Part shown: piece after piece, positions 26,973 through 35,327 of the stretch
How the letters are laid out: each line of letters starts with the position of its first letter
Numbering within the stretch: the stretch's first letter is position 1
Assembly: GCF_025195125.1 (NCBI RefSeq)
Contig: NZ_JAMGSL010000003.1
Location: 318,362-382,361, forward strand
Source: Streptomyces sp. Je 1-79
GTDB lineage: Bacteria > Actinomycetota > Actinomycetes > Streptomycetales > Streptomycetaceae
DNA length: 64,000 nucleotides
Reading direction: 5' to 3'
The notes under the pieces: generated by a model
What the model was told of the DNA's origin: nothing
The model's database searches: none
What the model saw: the letters and a program-made list of their open reading frames with translations, nothing else
Made by a program: the position numbers and the translations under genes

Positions 26973-28145
26973 GTGTCAGCTCTGCTCATGACGGCCGCAC
27001 CCCGGCGCACCACACGCGTGGAGCTCCTCACCTCCGAGGAGTACCGCGCCCACCTCGCCAGGAGCGGTGGGGGCGCCGGCTTCCTCCAGCTCCCCTCCTG
27101 GGCCGGAGTGAAGGACGGCTGGAGGCACCAGCTCCTCGGCTGGGGGCCCGAGGGCGGACACCTCACGGGCGTTGGCCTCGTCCTGCTGCGCCCGTTCCCC
27201 GGCACCCGCAAGTACTTCGCCTACCTCCCCGAAGGGCCCGTCGCCGACTGGTCCGATCCCGACATCGACGGCTGGCTCACCCCGCTGCTCCAGCACCTGC
27301 GCGCCGCCGGGGCCTTCGCCGTACGCATCGGGCCCTCGCCCGACTTCCGCCGCTGGAACGCCGCCACCCTCAAGGCGCACACCGGAGCGGGCCGGCGGCT
27401 CGCCGACGTCCTCGCCGACGACGTCGACCCGCTCGGCACCGCCGTCGCCGAACGGCTCCGCTCCCGCGGCTGGCGCCGCTGCGGCGGCGACTCGACCGGC
27501 GACTCCGACGGAGCCGACGCCCAGCCCCGCCACGTCTACCGGGTCCCGCTCGCCGGCCGCAGCTCCGACGACCTGTGGAAGGGCCTCAACCAGGAGTGGC
27601 GGCGCAACGTCCGCAAGGCCCGCACGTCCGGCGTGGAGATCGTCGTCGGCTCGGCGGCCGACCTGCCCGAGTTCTTCCGGCTCCTGCGGATCACCGAGGA
27701 GCGCGACGGCTTCCGGCTCGGCCGCTCCCTCGCGTACTACGAGCGCCAGTACGCGGTCCTCAACGCCGAGGAACCGGGGCGGATGAAGCTCTACCTCGCC
27801 CGCCACGAGGGCGAGACGCTGGCTGCCCACACCATGATCACCGTGGGGAAGCGGGTCTGGTACCAGACCGGCGCCTCCGCCGACCACCGCCGCGAGGTGC
27901 GCCCCTCCAACGCCCTGCAGTGGCGGATGCTGGCCGACGCCCACGCGCTCGGCGCGGACGTCTACGACATGCGCGGGATACCCTCCACCCTTGATCCGGA
28001 CGACCGCGCCCACGGTCTGCTGCGCTGGAAGCTCGGCACGGGCGGGCAGGCCGTCGAGACGCTGGGGGAGTGGGAGACACCGTTGGCCGGCACGACCAAC
28101 CACACGCTGTACCGGGCCTTCCAGGCCTACCTGGCCCGCCGATGA
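26973..28145 (+). CDS. FemX/FemABX-type peptidyltransferase
   Basis: A 390-residue double GNAT-fold enzyme of the FemABX family, which uses aminoacyl-tRNA to add amino acids to the peptide of lipid II. Signals are the N-terminal motif GFLQLPSWAGVKDGW, the Glu-Trp-Arg-Arg-Asn-Val-Arg-Lys-Ala block near residue 207, and the C-terminal ALQWRMLADAHALGADVYDMRGIP segment. Streptomyces peptidoglycan carries a glycine bridge, so glycyl transfer is likely. GTG 26973 is decided by AAGGAGG at 26958-26964. Its stop overlaps the MurJ-like start (ATGA), so the two are translationally coupled. Confidence 0.88.
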   Translation: MSALLMTAAPRRTTRVELLTSEEYRAHLARSGGGAGFLQLPSWAGVKDGWRHQLLGWGPEGGHLTGVGLVLLRPFPGTRKYFAYLPEGPVADWSDPDIDGWLTPLLQHLRAAGAFAVRIGPSPDFRRWNAATLKAHTGAGRRLADVLADDVDPLGTAVAERLRSRGWRRCGGDSTGDSDGADAQPRHVYRVPLAGRSSDDLWKGLNQEWRRNVRKARTSGVEIVVGSAADLPEFFRLLRITEERDGFRLGRSLAYYERQYAVLNAEEPGRMKLYLARHEGETLAAHTMITVGKRVWYQTGASADHRREVRPSNALQWRMLADAHALGADVYDMRGIPSTLDPDDRAHGLLRWKLGTGGQAVETLGEWETPLAGTTNHTLYRAFQAYLARR

Positions 28146-29896
28146 CCGCGACCCTCGTGGAGGCGCCGAAGCAGCGCACCCCCTCCGTACTGCGCAGCGG
28201 CGCGCTCATGGCCGCCGGGTCGCTGGTCTCGCGCGCCACCGGATTCGTACGCTCGGCGGTGGTCGCCGCGGCCCTGGGCGTCGGGGGGATCGCCGACGGT
28301 TACGCGGTCGGCAACACCATCCCCACCATCGTCTACATGCTGCTCCTCGGCGGCGCCCTCAACGCGGTCTTCGTGCCCGAGCTGGTCAAGGCGGCCAAGG
28401 AGCACGAGGACGGCGGTGTCGCCTACACCGACCGTCTCCTCACGGTCTGCGTCTGCGCGCTGCTGGCGCTGACGGCGGGCGCGGTGATCGCGGCGCCCGC
28501 GATCGTCGACGCGTACACCGACTACAGCGGTGCCCAGGAGTCGATGACGGTCGCCTTCGCCCGGTACTGCCTGCCGCAGATCTTCTTCCTGGGGCTCTTC
28601 ACGCTGCTCGGGCAGGTCCTGAACGCCCGGGGCCGGTTCGGCGCGATGATGTGGACGCCGGTCCTCAACAACCTCGTCGTCATCGGGGTGTTCGCGCTCT
28701 ACCTGGTGACGGCCGTGGGCGGCGGACTGACCGAGGGGGAGACGGCGCTGCTCGGCTGGGGCACGACGGCGGGCATCGCCCTGCAGGCGCTGGCGCTGGT
28801 CCCCTCGCTCCGGTCGGCCGGCTTCCGCTGGCGCCCGCGCTTCGACTGGCGCGGCAGCGGCCTGACGACGCCGCTGCGGTCCGCGGGGTGGCTGGTGCTG
28901 CTGGTCCTCACCAACCAGGCCGCGTACTGGGTGACGACGAAGCTGGCGACGGCGGCCGGGACACGGGCGGAGGAGCTGGACGCCGGCGGGGGCTTCGGCT
29001 TCGCCGCGTACAACAACGCCTATCTGCTGTGGGCCGTGCCGCACGGCATCGTCACCGTCTCGCTGATGACGGCGCTGCTGCCGCGGATGAGCGGGGCGGC
29101 GGCGGACGGCGACCTGACGGGGGTCCGGCGGGACGTCTCGTACGGGCTCCGCACCTCCACGGCGGCGGTCGTCCCGGCGGCCTGCGCGCTCTTCGCCCTG
29201 GCGGTGCCGCTGATGGGCCTGGTCTTCCAGCACGGCAGGACCGGCGCCGACGACATCCGCGCGATGGCCTGGATCCTGATGGGGTTCGCACCCGGCCTGA
29301 TCGCCTTCTCGGGCCAGTACGTCTGCACCCGCGCCTTCTACGCGCTGCGGGACACCAGGACCCCCTTCCTCCTCAACCTGGTGATCGCGGCCCTCAACGC
29401 GGGCCTCTCCGTGACCGCGTACCTGCTTCTCCCGCCGACCTGGGCGGTGGCGGGCATGGCGGCCGGCTACTCGCTCGCCCTGTGGTCGGGCTGGGCCCTG
29501 ACGGCGTACGCCCTCCGCCGCCGCCTGACGCGCGTACGCGCCCCGCTGCCCGCCCAGCCGTCGGGAGAAACGCGTGGTGCGTCCGGTGCATCCAGGGCGT
29601 CCAATGCGTTCGGTGCATCCGGTGAGGGCGCGCGGTCCGACAGGGGAGGTCCGGGAGCACCCGGCGCCGCCTCGGCGCTCGCGCGGCTGCTCGTGGCAGC
29701 CGTACCGGCCACCGGGTTCGGGCTCCTCGCCGCCGACACGACCGCTCCGGCGGGCGCTCTCGTCTCCGGCGCGGCGGGGTGCCTCGTCGTCCTCGCCGTC
29801 TTCGGGCTGCTGGCCCTGCCGCTCCGGCTCACGGAGGTGCAGGCCCTGCTGACGGGCCTCGGCCGGCGCCTGCGCGGCCGCGCATGCAGAGCCTGA
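28142..29896 (+). CDS. MurJ/MviN-like lipid II flippase
   Basis: A 584-residue, 14-helix MOP-superfamily transporter. It begins with GSLVSRATGFVRSAVVAAALG, the MurJ family signature, and has QHGRTGADD and FYALRDTRTPF further on. It flips lipid II or a related polyprenyl intermediate across the membrane. Many Streptomyces have a main MurJ near the chromosome origin region; this one, coupled to FemX, may be a second copy. A low-complexity linker at about residues 479-500, encoded by a 9-base minisatellite, interrupts the sequence before the last two helices. Confidence 0.9.
   Translation: MTATLVEAPKQRTPSVLRSGALMAAGSLVSRATGFVRSAVVAAALGVGGIADGYAVGNTIPTIVYMLLLGGALNAVFVPELVKAAKEHEDGGVAYTDRLLTVCVCALLALTAGAVIAAPAIVDAYTDYSGAQESMTVAFARYCLPQIFFLGLFTLLGQVLNARGRFGAMMWTPVLNNLVVIGVFALYLVTAVGGGLTEGETALLGWGTTAGIALQALALVPSLRSAGFRWRPRFDWRGSGLTTPLRSAGWLVLLVLTNQAAYWVTTKLATAAGTRAEELDAGGGFGFAAYNNAYLLWAVPHGIVTVSLMTALLPRMSGAAADGDLTGVRRDVSYGLRTSTAAVVPAACALFALAVPLMGLVFQHGRTGADDIRAMAWILMGFAPGLIAFSGQYVCTRAFYALRDTRTPFLLNLVIAALNAGLSVTAYLLLPPTWAVAGMAAGYSLALWSGWALTAYALRRRLTRVRAPLPAQPSGETRGASGASRASNAFGASGEGARSDRGGPGAPGAASALARLLVAAVPATGFGLLAADTTAPAGALVSGAAGCLVVLAVFGLLALPLRLTEVQALLTGLGRRLRGRACRA
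29576..29629. repeat. 9-bp minisatellite in the MurJ-like gene
   Basis: Six consecutive 9-base units related to GGTGCATCC encode GAS-GAS-RAS-NAF-GAS-GEG in the cytoplasmic linker. The unit keeps the frame, so copy number can vary without breaking the protein. Confidence 0.75.
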
Positions 29897-29983
29897 TCCA
29901 TACCGGTCCCGGGCCTGGCCGTACCGGGCCTGAGCCGTACCGCCTCCGACCGTCCTCCCTCCTCACCTTGGGATACTGCCGCC

Positions 29984-30667
29984 ATGCCACGCGTGCTCCT
30001 CATAGAAGACGACCCCTCCGTCCGCGAAGGGGTCGAGCTGGGCCTGCGGCGCCGTGGGCACGAGGTGCGGACCGCCGCCACCGGAGAGGCCGGGCTCGCC
30101 CTGCTCCGGGAGTTCCGCCCCGACCTGCTGCTGCTCGACCTGATGCTGCCCGGCATGAACGGCGTCCAGGTCTGCCGGCGGGTCCGCGAGACCAGCCAGC
30201 TGCCGATCATCATGCTCACCGCGCGCGGTGACGACTTCGACGTCGTCATCGGCCTGGAGGCGGGCGCCGACGACTACATCGTCAAACCCGCCCGCACCGA
30301 GGTCATCGAGGCCCGGATACGCGCCGTCCTGCGGCGCATCGAGGAGCCCGGGGCCGGCCGCCCCTCCGTCGAGTTCCACGGCGACATAGCCATCGACCGT
30401 GCCGGTCTCACCGTCGCCAAGTCCGGCGAACGCCTCGCCCTCGCCCCCTCCGAGCTCAAGCTCCTGCTCCACCTGAGCGCCCACCCGGAACAGGTCTTCA
30501 GCCGCCAGCAGCTCCTCGAACACGTCTGGGAGCACAGCTACCACGGCGACGCCCGCCTCGTGGACGCCTGCGTCCGCCGACTGCGCACCAAGATCGAGGA
30601 CCCTGCCGGCACCCCCCGCTACATCCAGACCCTGCGCGGCTTCGGCTACCGCTTCGGGCCGCTGTGA
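29984..30667 (+). CDS. OmpR-family response regulator
   Basis: A 227-residue two-component regulator. The receiver has phospho-acceptor Asp52 (LLLLDLMLPG), acidic pocket Glu8-Asp9-Asp10 and Lys in VKPART. The C-terminal winged helix binds DNA (RQQLLEHVWEHSYHGDARLVDACVRRLR, residues about 176-203). The stop overlaps the kinase GTG by 4 bases. GATACT stands 6 bases before the ATG, an imperfect -10 at a leaderless distance. No sigma factor gene precedes it, so it is not the CseB system. Confidence 0.93.
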   Translation: MPRVLLIEDDPSVREGVELGLRRRGHEVRTAATGEAGLALLREFRPDLLLLDLMLPGMNGVQVCRRVRETSQLPIIMLTARGDDFDVVIGLEAGADDYIVKPARTEVIEARIRAVLRRIEEPGAGRPSVEFHGDIAIDRAGLTVAKSGERLALAPSELKLLLHLSAHPEQVFSRQQLLEHVWEHSYHGDARLVDACVRRLRTKIEDPAGTPRYIQTLRGFGYRFGPL

Positions 30668-32109
30668 ACCGCCGCCGCACCCCGCGCCGCCGCCACCCCT
30701 TCGGGCTCCGCACCCGGCTCGTCCTCGCCTTCCTCCTCGTCGCCGCCATCTGCTGCGGCACCACCGCCGCCCTGACCTACCGGGCCGCCCGCAACGCCAT
30801 CCTCGAACAGGCCCAGGACACCGCCGTGTCCGCCTTCCGCGAGCGGGTCCAGGTCCTCAACGTGACGCTGCCCGTCGAGGAGGACTCGCTCCGCTACGAC
30901 CTCCAGCAGATCGCCCGCCAGGGCAAGCCGCGGCCCTGGCGGGTCTACGCCGAGTACGGCTCCCTCAGCGTCTCGTCCGCCGACCGGCCCACCTCCAGCG
31001 TCATCACCTCCGAACTCCGCTCCCGAGCGCGGGACTCCGCCCACGGCTCCTTCCAGCGGGTCGTCAAGAACGGCCGGCCCTATCTGACCGTCGCCGTCCC
31101 CGCCGTCTTCCGGGCGCACACCCCGGCCAAGGCCGTCCACCGCACCGGCCTCGTGCTGTACGCGGTCATGGAACTCGACGTCGAGGAGGCCAACGTCGAG
31201 GCGATGGTCCTCGCCGCCCGCGACGGGGCCCTGCCCGCGCTCGCCGTCGCCCTGATCCCCGCCCTGCTCGCCGCCCGCAGCGTGCTCCGTCCGGTACGGG
31301 AGCTGCGACGCGCGGCCGACTCCATGGGGCGCGGCGAACTCGACACCCGGATCCAGGCCAAGGGCAGCGACGAACTCGCCGATCTCGCACGGACGTTCAA
31401 CGAGTCCGCCGCCGCGCTCGAACGCTCCGTCGTCGAGCTCCGGCACGCCGAGGCCCGCGCCCGGCGCTTCGCCTCCGACGTCTCCCACGAACTGCGCACC
31501 CCGCTGGCCGGGATGCTGGCCGTCACCGAGGTCCTCGACGAGGACGCGGCCACGCTCGACAGCGACACCGCCCGGGCGGTACGGCTCATCAGCGCCGAGA
31601 CCGGCAAGCTCGCCGTGCTCGTGGAGGACCTCATGGAGATCTCCCGCTTCGACGCACGCGCCGCCGAACTCCACGTGGACGAGGTGGACGTGGCCGACAG
31701 TGTGCGCAAGACCCTTCAGCACCGCCACTGGACCGATCCGGAGCTCGTCCGGACCGAACTGCCCGCCGGAGTGCGCGCCCGCCTCGACCCGCGCCGCTAC
31801 GACATCGTGGTGGCCAACCTCGTCGGCAACGCCCTGCGGCACGGCGAGGCACCCGTCACGGTGAGCCTGCGTGCCGACGGCGACTGGCTGGTCACCGAGG
31901 TCGCCGACCGGGGGCCCGGCATCCCCGCCGAGGTCCTGCCGCACGTCTTCGACCGCTTCTTCAAGGCGGACCAGGCCCGTACCCGCTCCGCGGGCAGCGG
32001 CCTCGGGCTCGCCATCACCCTGGAGAACGTCCGGCTGCACGGCGGCACCGTCACGGCCGCGAACGGCCCCGACGGCGGCGCGGTCTTCACCGTGCGGATC
32101 CCGCGATGA
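30664..32109 (+). CDS. Membrane sensor histidine kinase
   Basis: A 481-residue kinase. Membrane helices are at about 19-41 and 178-202, with a 135-residue extracellular sensor between. Then come HAMP (about 203-256), the HisKA box with SHELRTPL near residue 277, and HATPase with N-box NLVGNALRHG, G1 DRGPGIP and G2 GSGLGLAI. It phosphorylates the adjacent regulator in response to an envelope signal. GTG start overlaps the regulator stop (GTGA). Its own stop overlaps the lipoprotein start (ATGA), so the three genes form one coupled operon. Confidence 0.93.
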   Translation: MNRRRTPRRRHPFGLRTRLVLAFLLVAAICCGTTAALTYRAARNAILEQAQDTAVSAFRERVQVLNVTLPVEEDSLRYDLQQIARQGKPRPWRVYAEYGSLSVSSADRPTSSVITSELRSRARDSAHGSFQRVVKNGRPYLTVAVPAVFRAHTPAKAVHRTGLVLYAVMELDVEEANVEAMVLAARDGALPALAVALIPALLAARSVLRPVRELRRAADSMGRGELDTRIQAKGSDELADLARTFNESAAALERSVVELRHAEARARRFASDVSHELRTPLAGMLAVTEVLDEDAATLDSDTARAVRLISAETGKLAVLVEDLMEISRFDARAAELHVDEVDVADSVRKTLQHRHWTDPELVRTELPAGVRARLDPRRYDIVVANLVGNALRHGEAPVTVSLRADGDWLVTEVADRGPGIPAEVLPHVFDRFFKADQARTRSAGSGLGLAITLENVRLHGGTVTAANGPDGGAVFTVRIPR

Positions 32110-32840
32110 GGCGCGGGACCGCCCTCGGCGCGGCCCTCCTGGCGGGCGCCCTCGCGCTCACCGGCTGCGGCATACGGCAGAGCGACGTCGTGGAGGCCGG
32201 CGGGCCGGCGACGATCGCCGTCGCGCCCGGCGAGGGCAGCCGCCTGCTGCTCTTCTACGTCGACGTGGACGGCAGGCTGACCCCGGCCGCCCGCGCGCTG
32301 GACACGGACCAGCGGCTGAGGGGCGAGGCCCAGCCCACGTACCCGCGGGGACTCGGGGTCGCCGCGCTCCCGGCACTCTCCGCGCTGCTCCGCGGTCCGA
32401 CGGCCGGTGAGCGCGCCGCGGGCCTGTCGACCCGGCTCCCGGAGCTCGGGTGGGAGACCGGCAAGCGGGGCCCTTTGGTGAACGTGGAGACCGACGAGGA
32501 CGGGGAGCCCGTGCTGCGGGTCAGCCTCGACTTCCCGCTGGGAGACCTGGAGGGGACGGCCGCCCGCCAGCTGGTGTGCACGGCCGCGTACGCGGAGGAG
32601 ACCGACGGACGGATCGCGGTCGTCCTGTCGGGGCCGGGCAGTACCCGCCCGGCCGAGCGCTGCGACGAATTCGAGGTCGGCACCCCGGCGCCGACCGAGA
32701 CCCCGGCGGAGGGCGGCCGGCCCACCACCGCGGACGGACCGTTGCGCACGGATCCGGGCACGGGCGGCGGCGCGGGCGGCCCGGGGTCCACGGGCACGGC
32801 GGGCCCCAAACCGTCCCCGACCCACACGGACACCCCCTGA
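32106..32840 (+). CDS. GerMN-domain lipoprotein
   Basis: A 244-residue lipoprotein with a signal peptide ending in lipobox LTGC (Cys21). A single GerMN-type domain follows (about 45-190), recognised by the block LLRGPTAGERAAGLSTRLP, then a Thr/Pro/Gly-rich tail. GerMN domains occur in spore-germination GerM and in LpqB, the accessory lipoprotein of the MtrAB system. Here too it is the third gene after a regulator and kinase, so it may modulate the kinase at the outer face of the membrane. This role is inferred from layout. Confidence 0.8.
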   Translation: MRRGTALGAALLAGALALTGCGIRQSDVVEAGGPATIAVAPGEGSRLLLFYVDVDGRLTPAARALDTDQRLRGEAQPTYPRGLGVAALPALSALLRGPTAGERAAGLSTRLPELGWETGKRGPLVNVETDEDGEPVLRVSLDFPLGDLEGTAARQLVCTAAYAEETDGRIAVVLSGPGSTRPAERCDEFEVGTPAPTETPAEGGRPTTADGPLRTDPGTGGGAGGPGSTGTAGPKPSPTHTDTP

Positions 32841-32940
32841 CGGAGTCCGCGTACGACACGCGCCCGCCCGCGGACGCACCGTCCGGCGCGCGGCCAGGGA
32901 GTGTCGTGCCGGGACGGCACCGCCCCGGCCGGACGGTGTC

Positions 32941-33762
32941 CTAGCCGCGCAGCTCCGTGAGGACCGCGTCCGTGAAGGGCGGCCACGCCTCCACCGCCCA
33001 CGGCCCGAAGGCCCGGTCGGTCAGCGCCACACACGCGGCGCGCGCGTCCGGGTCGATCCACAGGAACGTGCCCGACTGCCCGAAGTGGCCGAACGTCCGC
33101 GGCGAGGACGAGGCCCCCGTCCAGTGCGGCGACTTGGCGTCGCGGATCTCGAACCCGAGCCCCCAGTCGTTGGGCCGCTGATGGCCGTAGCCGGGCAGGA
33201 TGCCGGTCAGGCCCGGGTACGACACCGTCATCGCGTCCAGCACCGTGCGCGCGTCGAGGAGCCTCGGCGCCTGCACCTCGGCCGCGAACCGCACCAGGTC
33301 GTCGACGGTCGAGACGCCGTCCTTGGCGGGGGAGCCCTCCAGCGACGTCGAGGCCATGCCCAGCGGCTCCAGGACGGCCTGGTGCAGGTACTCGGCGAAC
33401 GGGATGTCCGTCGCCTTGGCTACGTGGTCGCCGAGCGCCTCGAACCCGGTGTTGGAGTAGATCCGGCGCGTGCCCGGCGCGGCCATCACCCGGGACTCGT
33501 CGAAGGCCAGCCCCGAGGTGTGGGCCAGCAGGTGCCGGACCGTCGCGCCCTCGGGCCCGGCCGGCTCGTCGAGGTCGATCGCCCCCTCCTCGTACGCGAC
33601 GAGGACGGCGTACGCGGCCAGCGGCTTGGTGACCGAGGCGAGCGGGAACCGCTGCCCGGTGGGGCCGTGCGACCCGGCCAGGGTGCCGTCCGAGAGGACG
33701 ACGGCGGCGGCCGCGGTGGGGACGGGCCAGTTCTCGGTCAACGCCAGGCTCTGCAAGGACAT
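32941..33762 (-). CDS. Serine beta-lactamase-fold hydrolase
   Basis: A 273-residue class C beta-lactamase/esterase-family protein without a signal peptide. The catalytic SxxK is Ser43-Val-Thr-Lys46, and the YxN motif is Tyr102-Ser-Asn104. A late HFGQSGTF segment replaces KTG. Cytoplasmic members are usually esterases or peptidases, not resistance enzymes. ATG 33762 sits 7 bases after a minus-strand TAGGCT box with no ribosome-binding site. It is divergent from a MerR gene and shares its 52-base control region. Confidence 0.85.
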   Translation of the reverse strand: MSLQSLALTENWPVPTAAAAVVLSDGTLAGSHGPTGQRFPLASVTKPLAAYAVLVAYEEGAIDLDEPAGPEGATVRHLLAHTSGLAFDESRVMAAPGTRRIYSNTGFEALGDHVAKATDIPFAEYLHQAVLEPLGMASTSLEGSPAKDGVSTVDDLVRFAAEVQAPRLLDARTVLDAMTVSYPGLTGILPGYGHQRPNDWGLGFEIRDAKSPHWTGASSSPRTFGHFGQSGTFLWIDPDARAACVALTDRAFGPWAVEAWPPFTDAVLTELRG

Positions 33763-33769
33763 GGAGCCG

Positions 33770-33807
33770 AGCCTACTTGCTTCGAGTGCACTCAAGGGTT
33801 CTAGCGT
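33770..33807. promoter_or_regulatory. MerR-type promoter with 19-bp spacer and palindromic operator
   Basis: On the plus strand, TTGCTT (33777-33782) and TAGCGT (33802-33807) are separated by 19 bases, the over-long spacing that MerR activators correct. The palindrome GAGTGCACTC (33784-33793) lies in the spacer. On the minus strand, TAGGCT (33770-33775) serves the divergent hydrolase gene. The two promoters overlap almost completely. Confidence 0.75.
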
Positions 33808-33814
33808 GGAGGCC

Positions 33815-34219
33815 ATGAGCGTGATCGAGAGCAGCGCCCGCCACACCATCAGCGAGGTGGCCGCCCTGACCGGGCTGTCGGCTCACACCCTGCGCTGGTA
33901 CGAGCGCATCGGCCTGATGCCGCACGTCGACCGTTCCCACACCGGCCAGCGCCGCTTCTCCCAGCGCGACCTGGACTGGCTCGCGTTCGTCGGCAAGCTC
34001 CGGCTGACCGGGATGCCGGTCGCGGGGATGGTGCGGTACGCGGAACTGGTGCGGGAAGGCGATCACACCCGGGACGAACGGCGCGAGCTCCTGGAGAGCA
34101 CCCGCCGGGACGTCCTCGCCCGGATCACCGAGCTCCAGGACGCGCTCGCCGTGCTCGACATCAAGATCGGGCACTACGGAACCACCTGCGGACCCACAAG
34201 CGGAGGCACGACCTCATGA
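33815..34219 (+). CDS. MerR-family regulator (AdhR-like)
   Basis: A 134-residue MerR activator. N-terminal winged helix HTISEVAALTGLSAHTLRWYERIGLMPHVDRS, then a coiled-coil dimerisation helix (ELLESTRRDVLARITELQDALAVLDIKIGHY). A single late Cys in YGTTCG could sense electrophiles, though the typical AdhR Cys sits elsewhere. It is coupled to the aldo-keto reductase by an ATGA overlap, a common pairing in aldehyde-stress operons, and probably autoregulates through the 19-bp-spacer promoter just upstream. Confidence 0.92.
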   Translation: MSVIESSARHTISEVAALTGLSAHTLRWYERIGLMPHVDRSHTGQRRFSQRDLDWLAFVGKLRLTGMPVAGMVRYAELVREGDHTRDERRELLESTRRDVLARITELQDALAVLDIKIGHYGTTCGPTSGGTTS

Positions 34220-35232
34220 CCACCAGGATCGACACCGTACGGCTCGGCGGACAGGACGGGCCGGAGATCGGCGTCCAGGGCTTCGGAGCCATGGGCATCA
34301 GCGAGTTCTACGGGGACACGGACGAGGCCGCCGCCCGCGACACCCTCGACGCCGCGCTGGAGGCCGGCGTCACGCTGTTCGACACCGCGGACATCTACGG
34401 CAGCGGCGCCAACGAGGAGTTCCTGGCGCCGTTCCTCGCCCGCCACCGCGACGAGGTCACACTCGCCACCAAGTTCGCCGTCGAGCGGCGCGCCGACGAC
34501 CCCCACTACCGGGGCATCCGCAACGACCCGGCGTACATCCGCAAGGCCGTGGAGGCCAGCCTGCGCCGCCTCGGCATCGAGACCATCGACCTCTACTACA
34601 TGCACCGGCGCGACCCGCAGGTCCCCTTCGCGGAGTCGGTCGGGGCGATGGCGGAGCTCGTACGGGAGGGCAAGGTCCGGTACCTGGGCCTGAGCGAGGT
34701 GACCGGCGCGGAGCTGCGCGAGGCCCACGCGGTGCACCCGATCACCGCCCTGCAGTCGGAGTGGTCGCTGTTCTCGCGCGACGTGGAGCAGAGCGCGGTG
34801 GGCGCGGCGGCGGAGCTCGGCGTGACGTTCGTGCCGTACTCGCCGCTGGGCCGGGGCTTTCTGACCGGTGCGTTCGCGGACGCCTCGAAGGAGCTGTCGG
34901 GCGACGACTACCGCGCCTACCAGCCGCGCTTCTCGGGCGAGAACGCGGTGCGGAACACGGCCCTGCTGGCGCCGGTCCACAAGATCGCGGCGGACCACGG
35001 TGCGACGGCCGCGCAGGTGGCCCTGGCCTGGGTCCACCAGCGCGCCTCGGTCCACGGCCTGACGGTCGTCCCGATCCCGGGCACCCGCAAGCGCACGCGC
35101 CTGGCGGAGAACGCGGCGGCGACCCGTCTGAAGCTGACCGACCCGGAACTGGCGGAGCTGGAGCCGATCGCGGCCCAGGTGGCGGGCGACCGCTACCCGG
35201 ACATGGGCTCGACGTCGGCGGCGCGGGAGTAG
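34216..35232 (+). CDS. Aldo/keto reductase
   Basis: A 338-residue NADPH-dependent TIM-barrel reductase of the AKR11/13-like group. The catalytic tetrad is visible: Asp56 (DTADIYG), Tyr61, Lys86 (ATKFAV) and His130 (YYMHRRD). NADPH-binding residues appear in IPGTRKRTRLAENAAA near the end. It likely reduces aldehydes or methylglyoxal-type ketones under control of the coupled MerR regulator. Confidence 0.93.
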   Translation: MTTRIDTVRLGGQDGPEIGVQGFGAMGISEFYGDTDEAAARDTLDAALEAGVTLFDTADIYGSGANEEFLAPFLARHRDEVTLATKFAVERRADDPHYRGIRNDPAYIRKAVEASLRRLGIETIDLYYMHRRDPQVPFAESVGAMAELVREGKVRYLGLSEVTGAELREAHAVHPITALQSEWSLFSRDVEQSAVGAAAELGVTFVPYSPLGRGFLTGAFADASKELSGDDYRAYQPRFSGENAVRNTALLAPVHKIAADHGATAAQVALAWVHQRASVHGLTVVPIPGTRKRTRLAENAAATRLKLTDPELAELEPIAAQVAGDRYPDMGSTSAARE

Positions 35233-35327
35233 GGGGACGGGGGACCCACGGCGGGGGCGGGGGGCAGGCGGGTACTGCGGGGGCAGGCGGGTACCGCGGA
35301 GGCGTACCCCGGTCGGGGCCCCGTCCC

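Noticed and set aside
29984-32840. CseB-CseC-CseA system of the sigma-E operon
   Set aside because: No sigma factor gene precedes it, the receiver and sensor do not resemble CseB/CseC in detail, and the lipoprotein has a GerMN domain.
32941-33762. A beta-lactamase resistance gene
   Set aside because: It has no signal peptide and lacks the KTG box; cytoplasmic esterase or peptidase activity is more likely.
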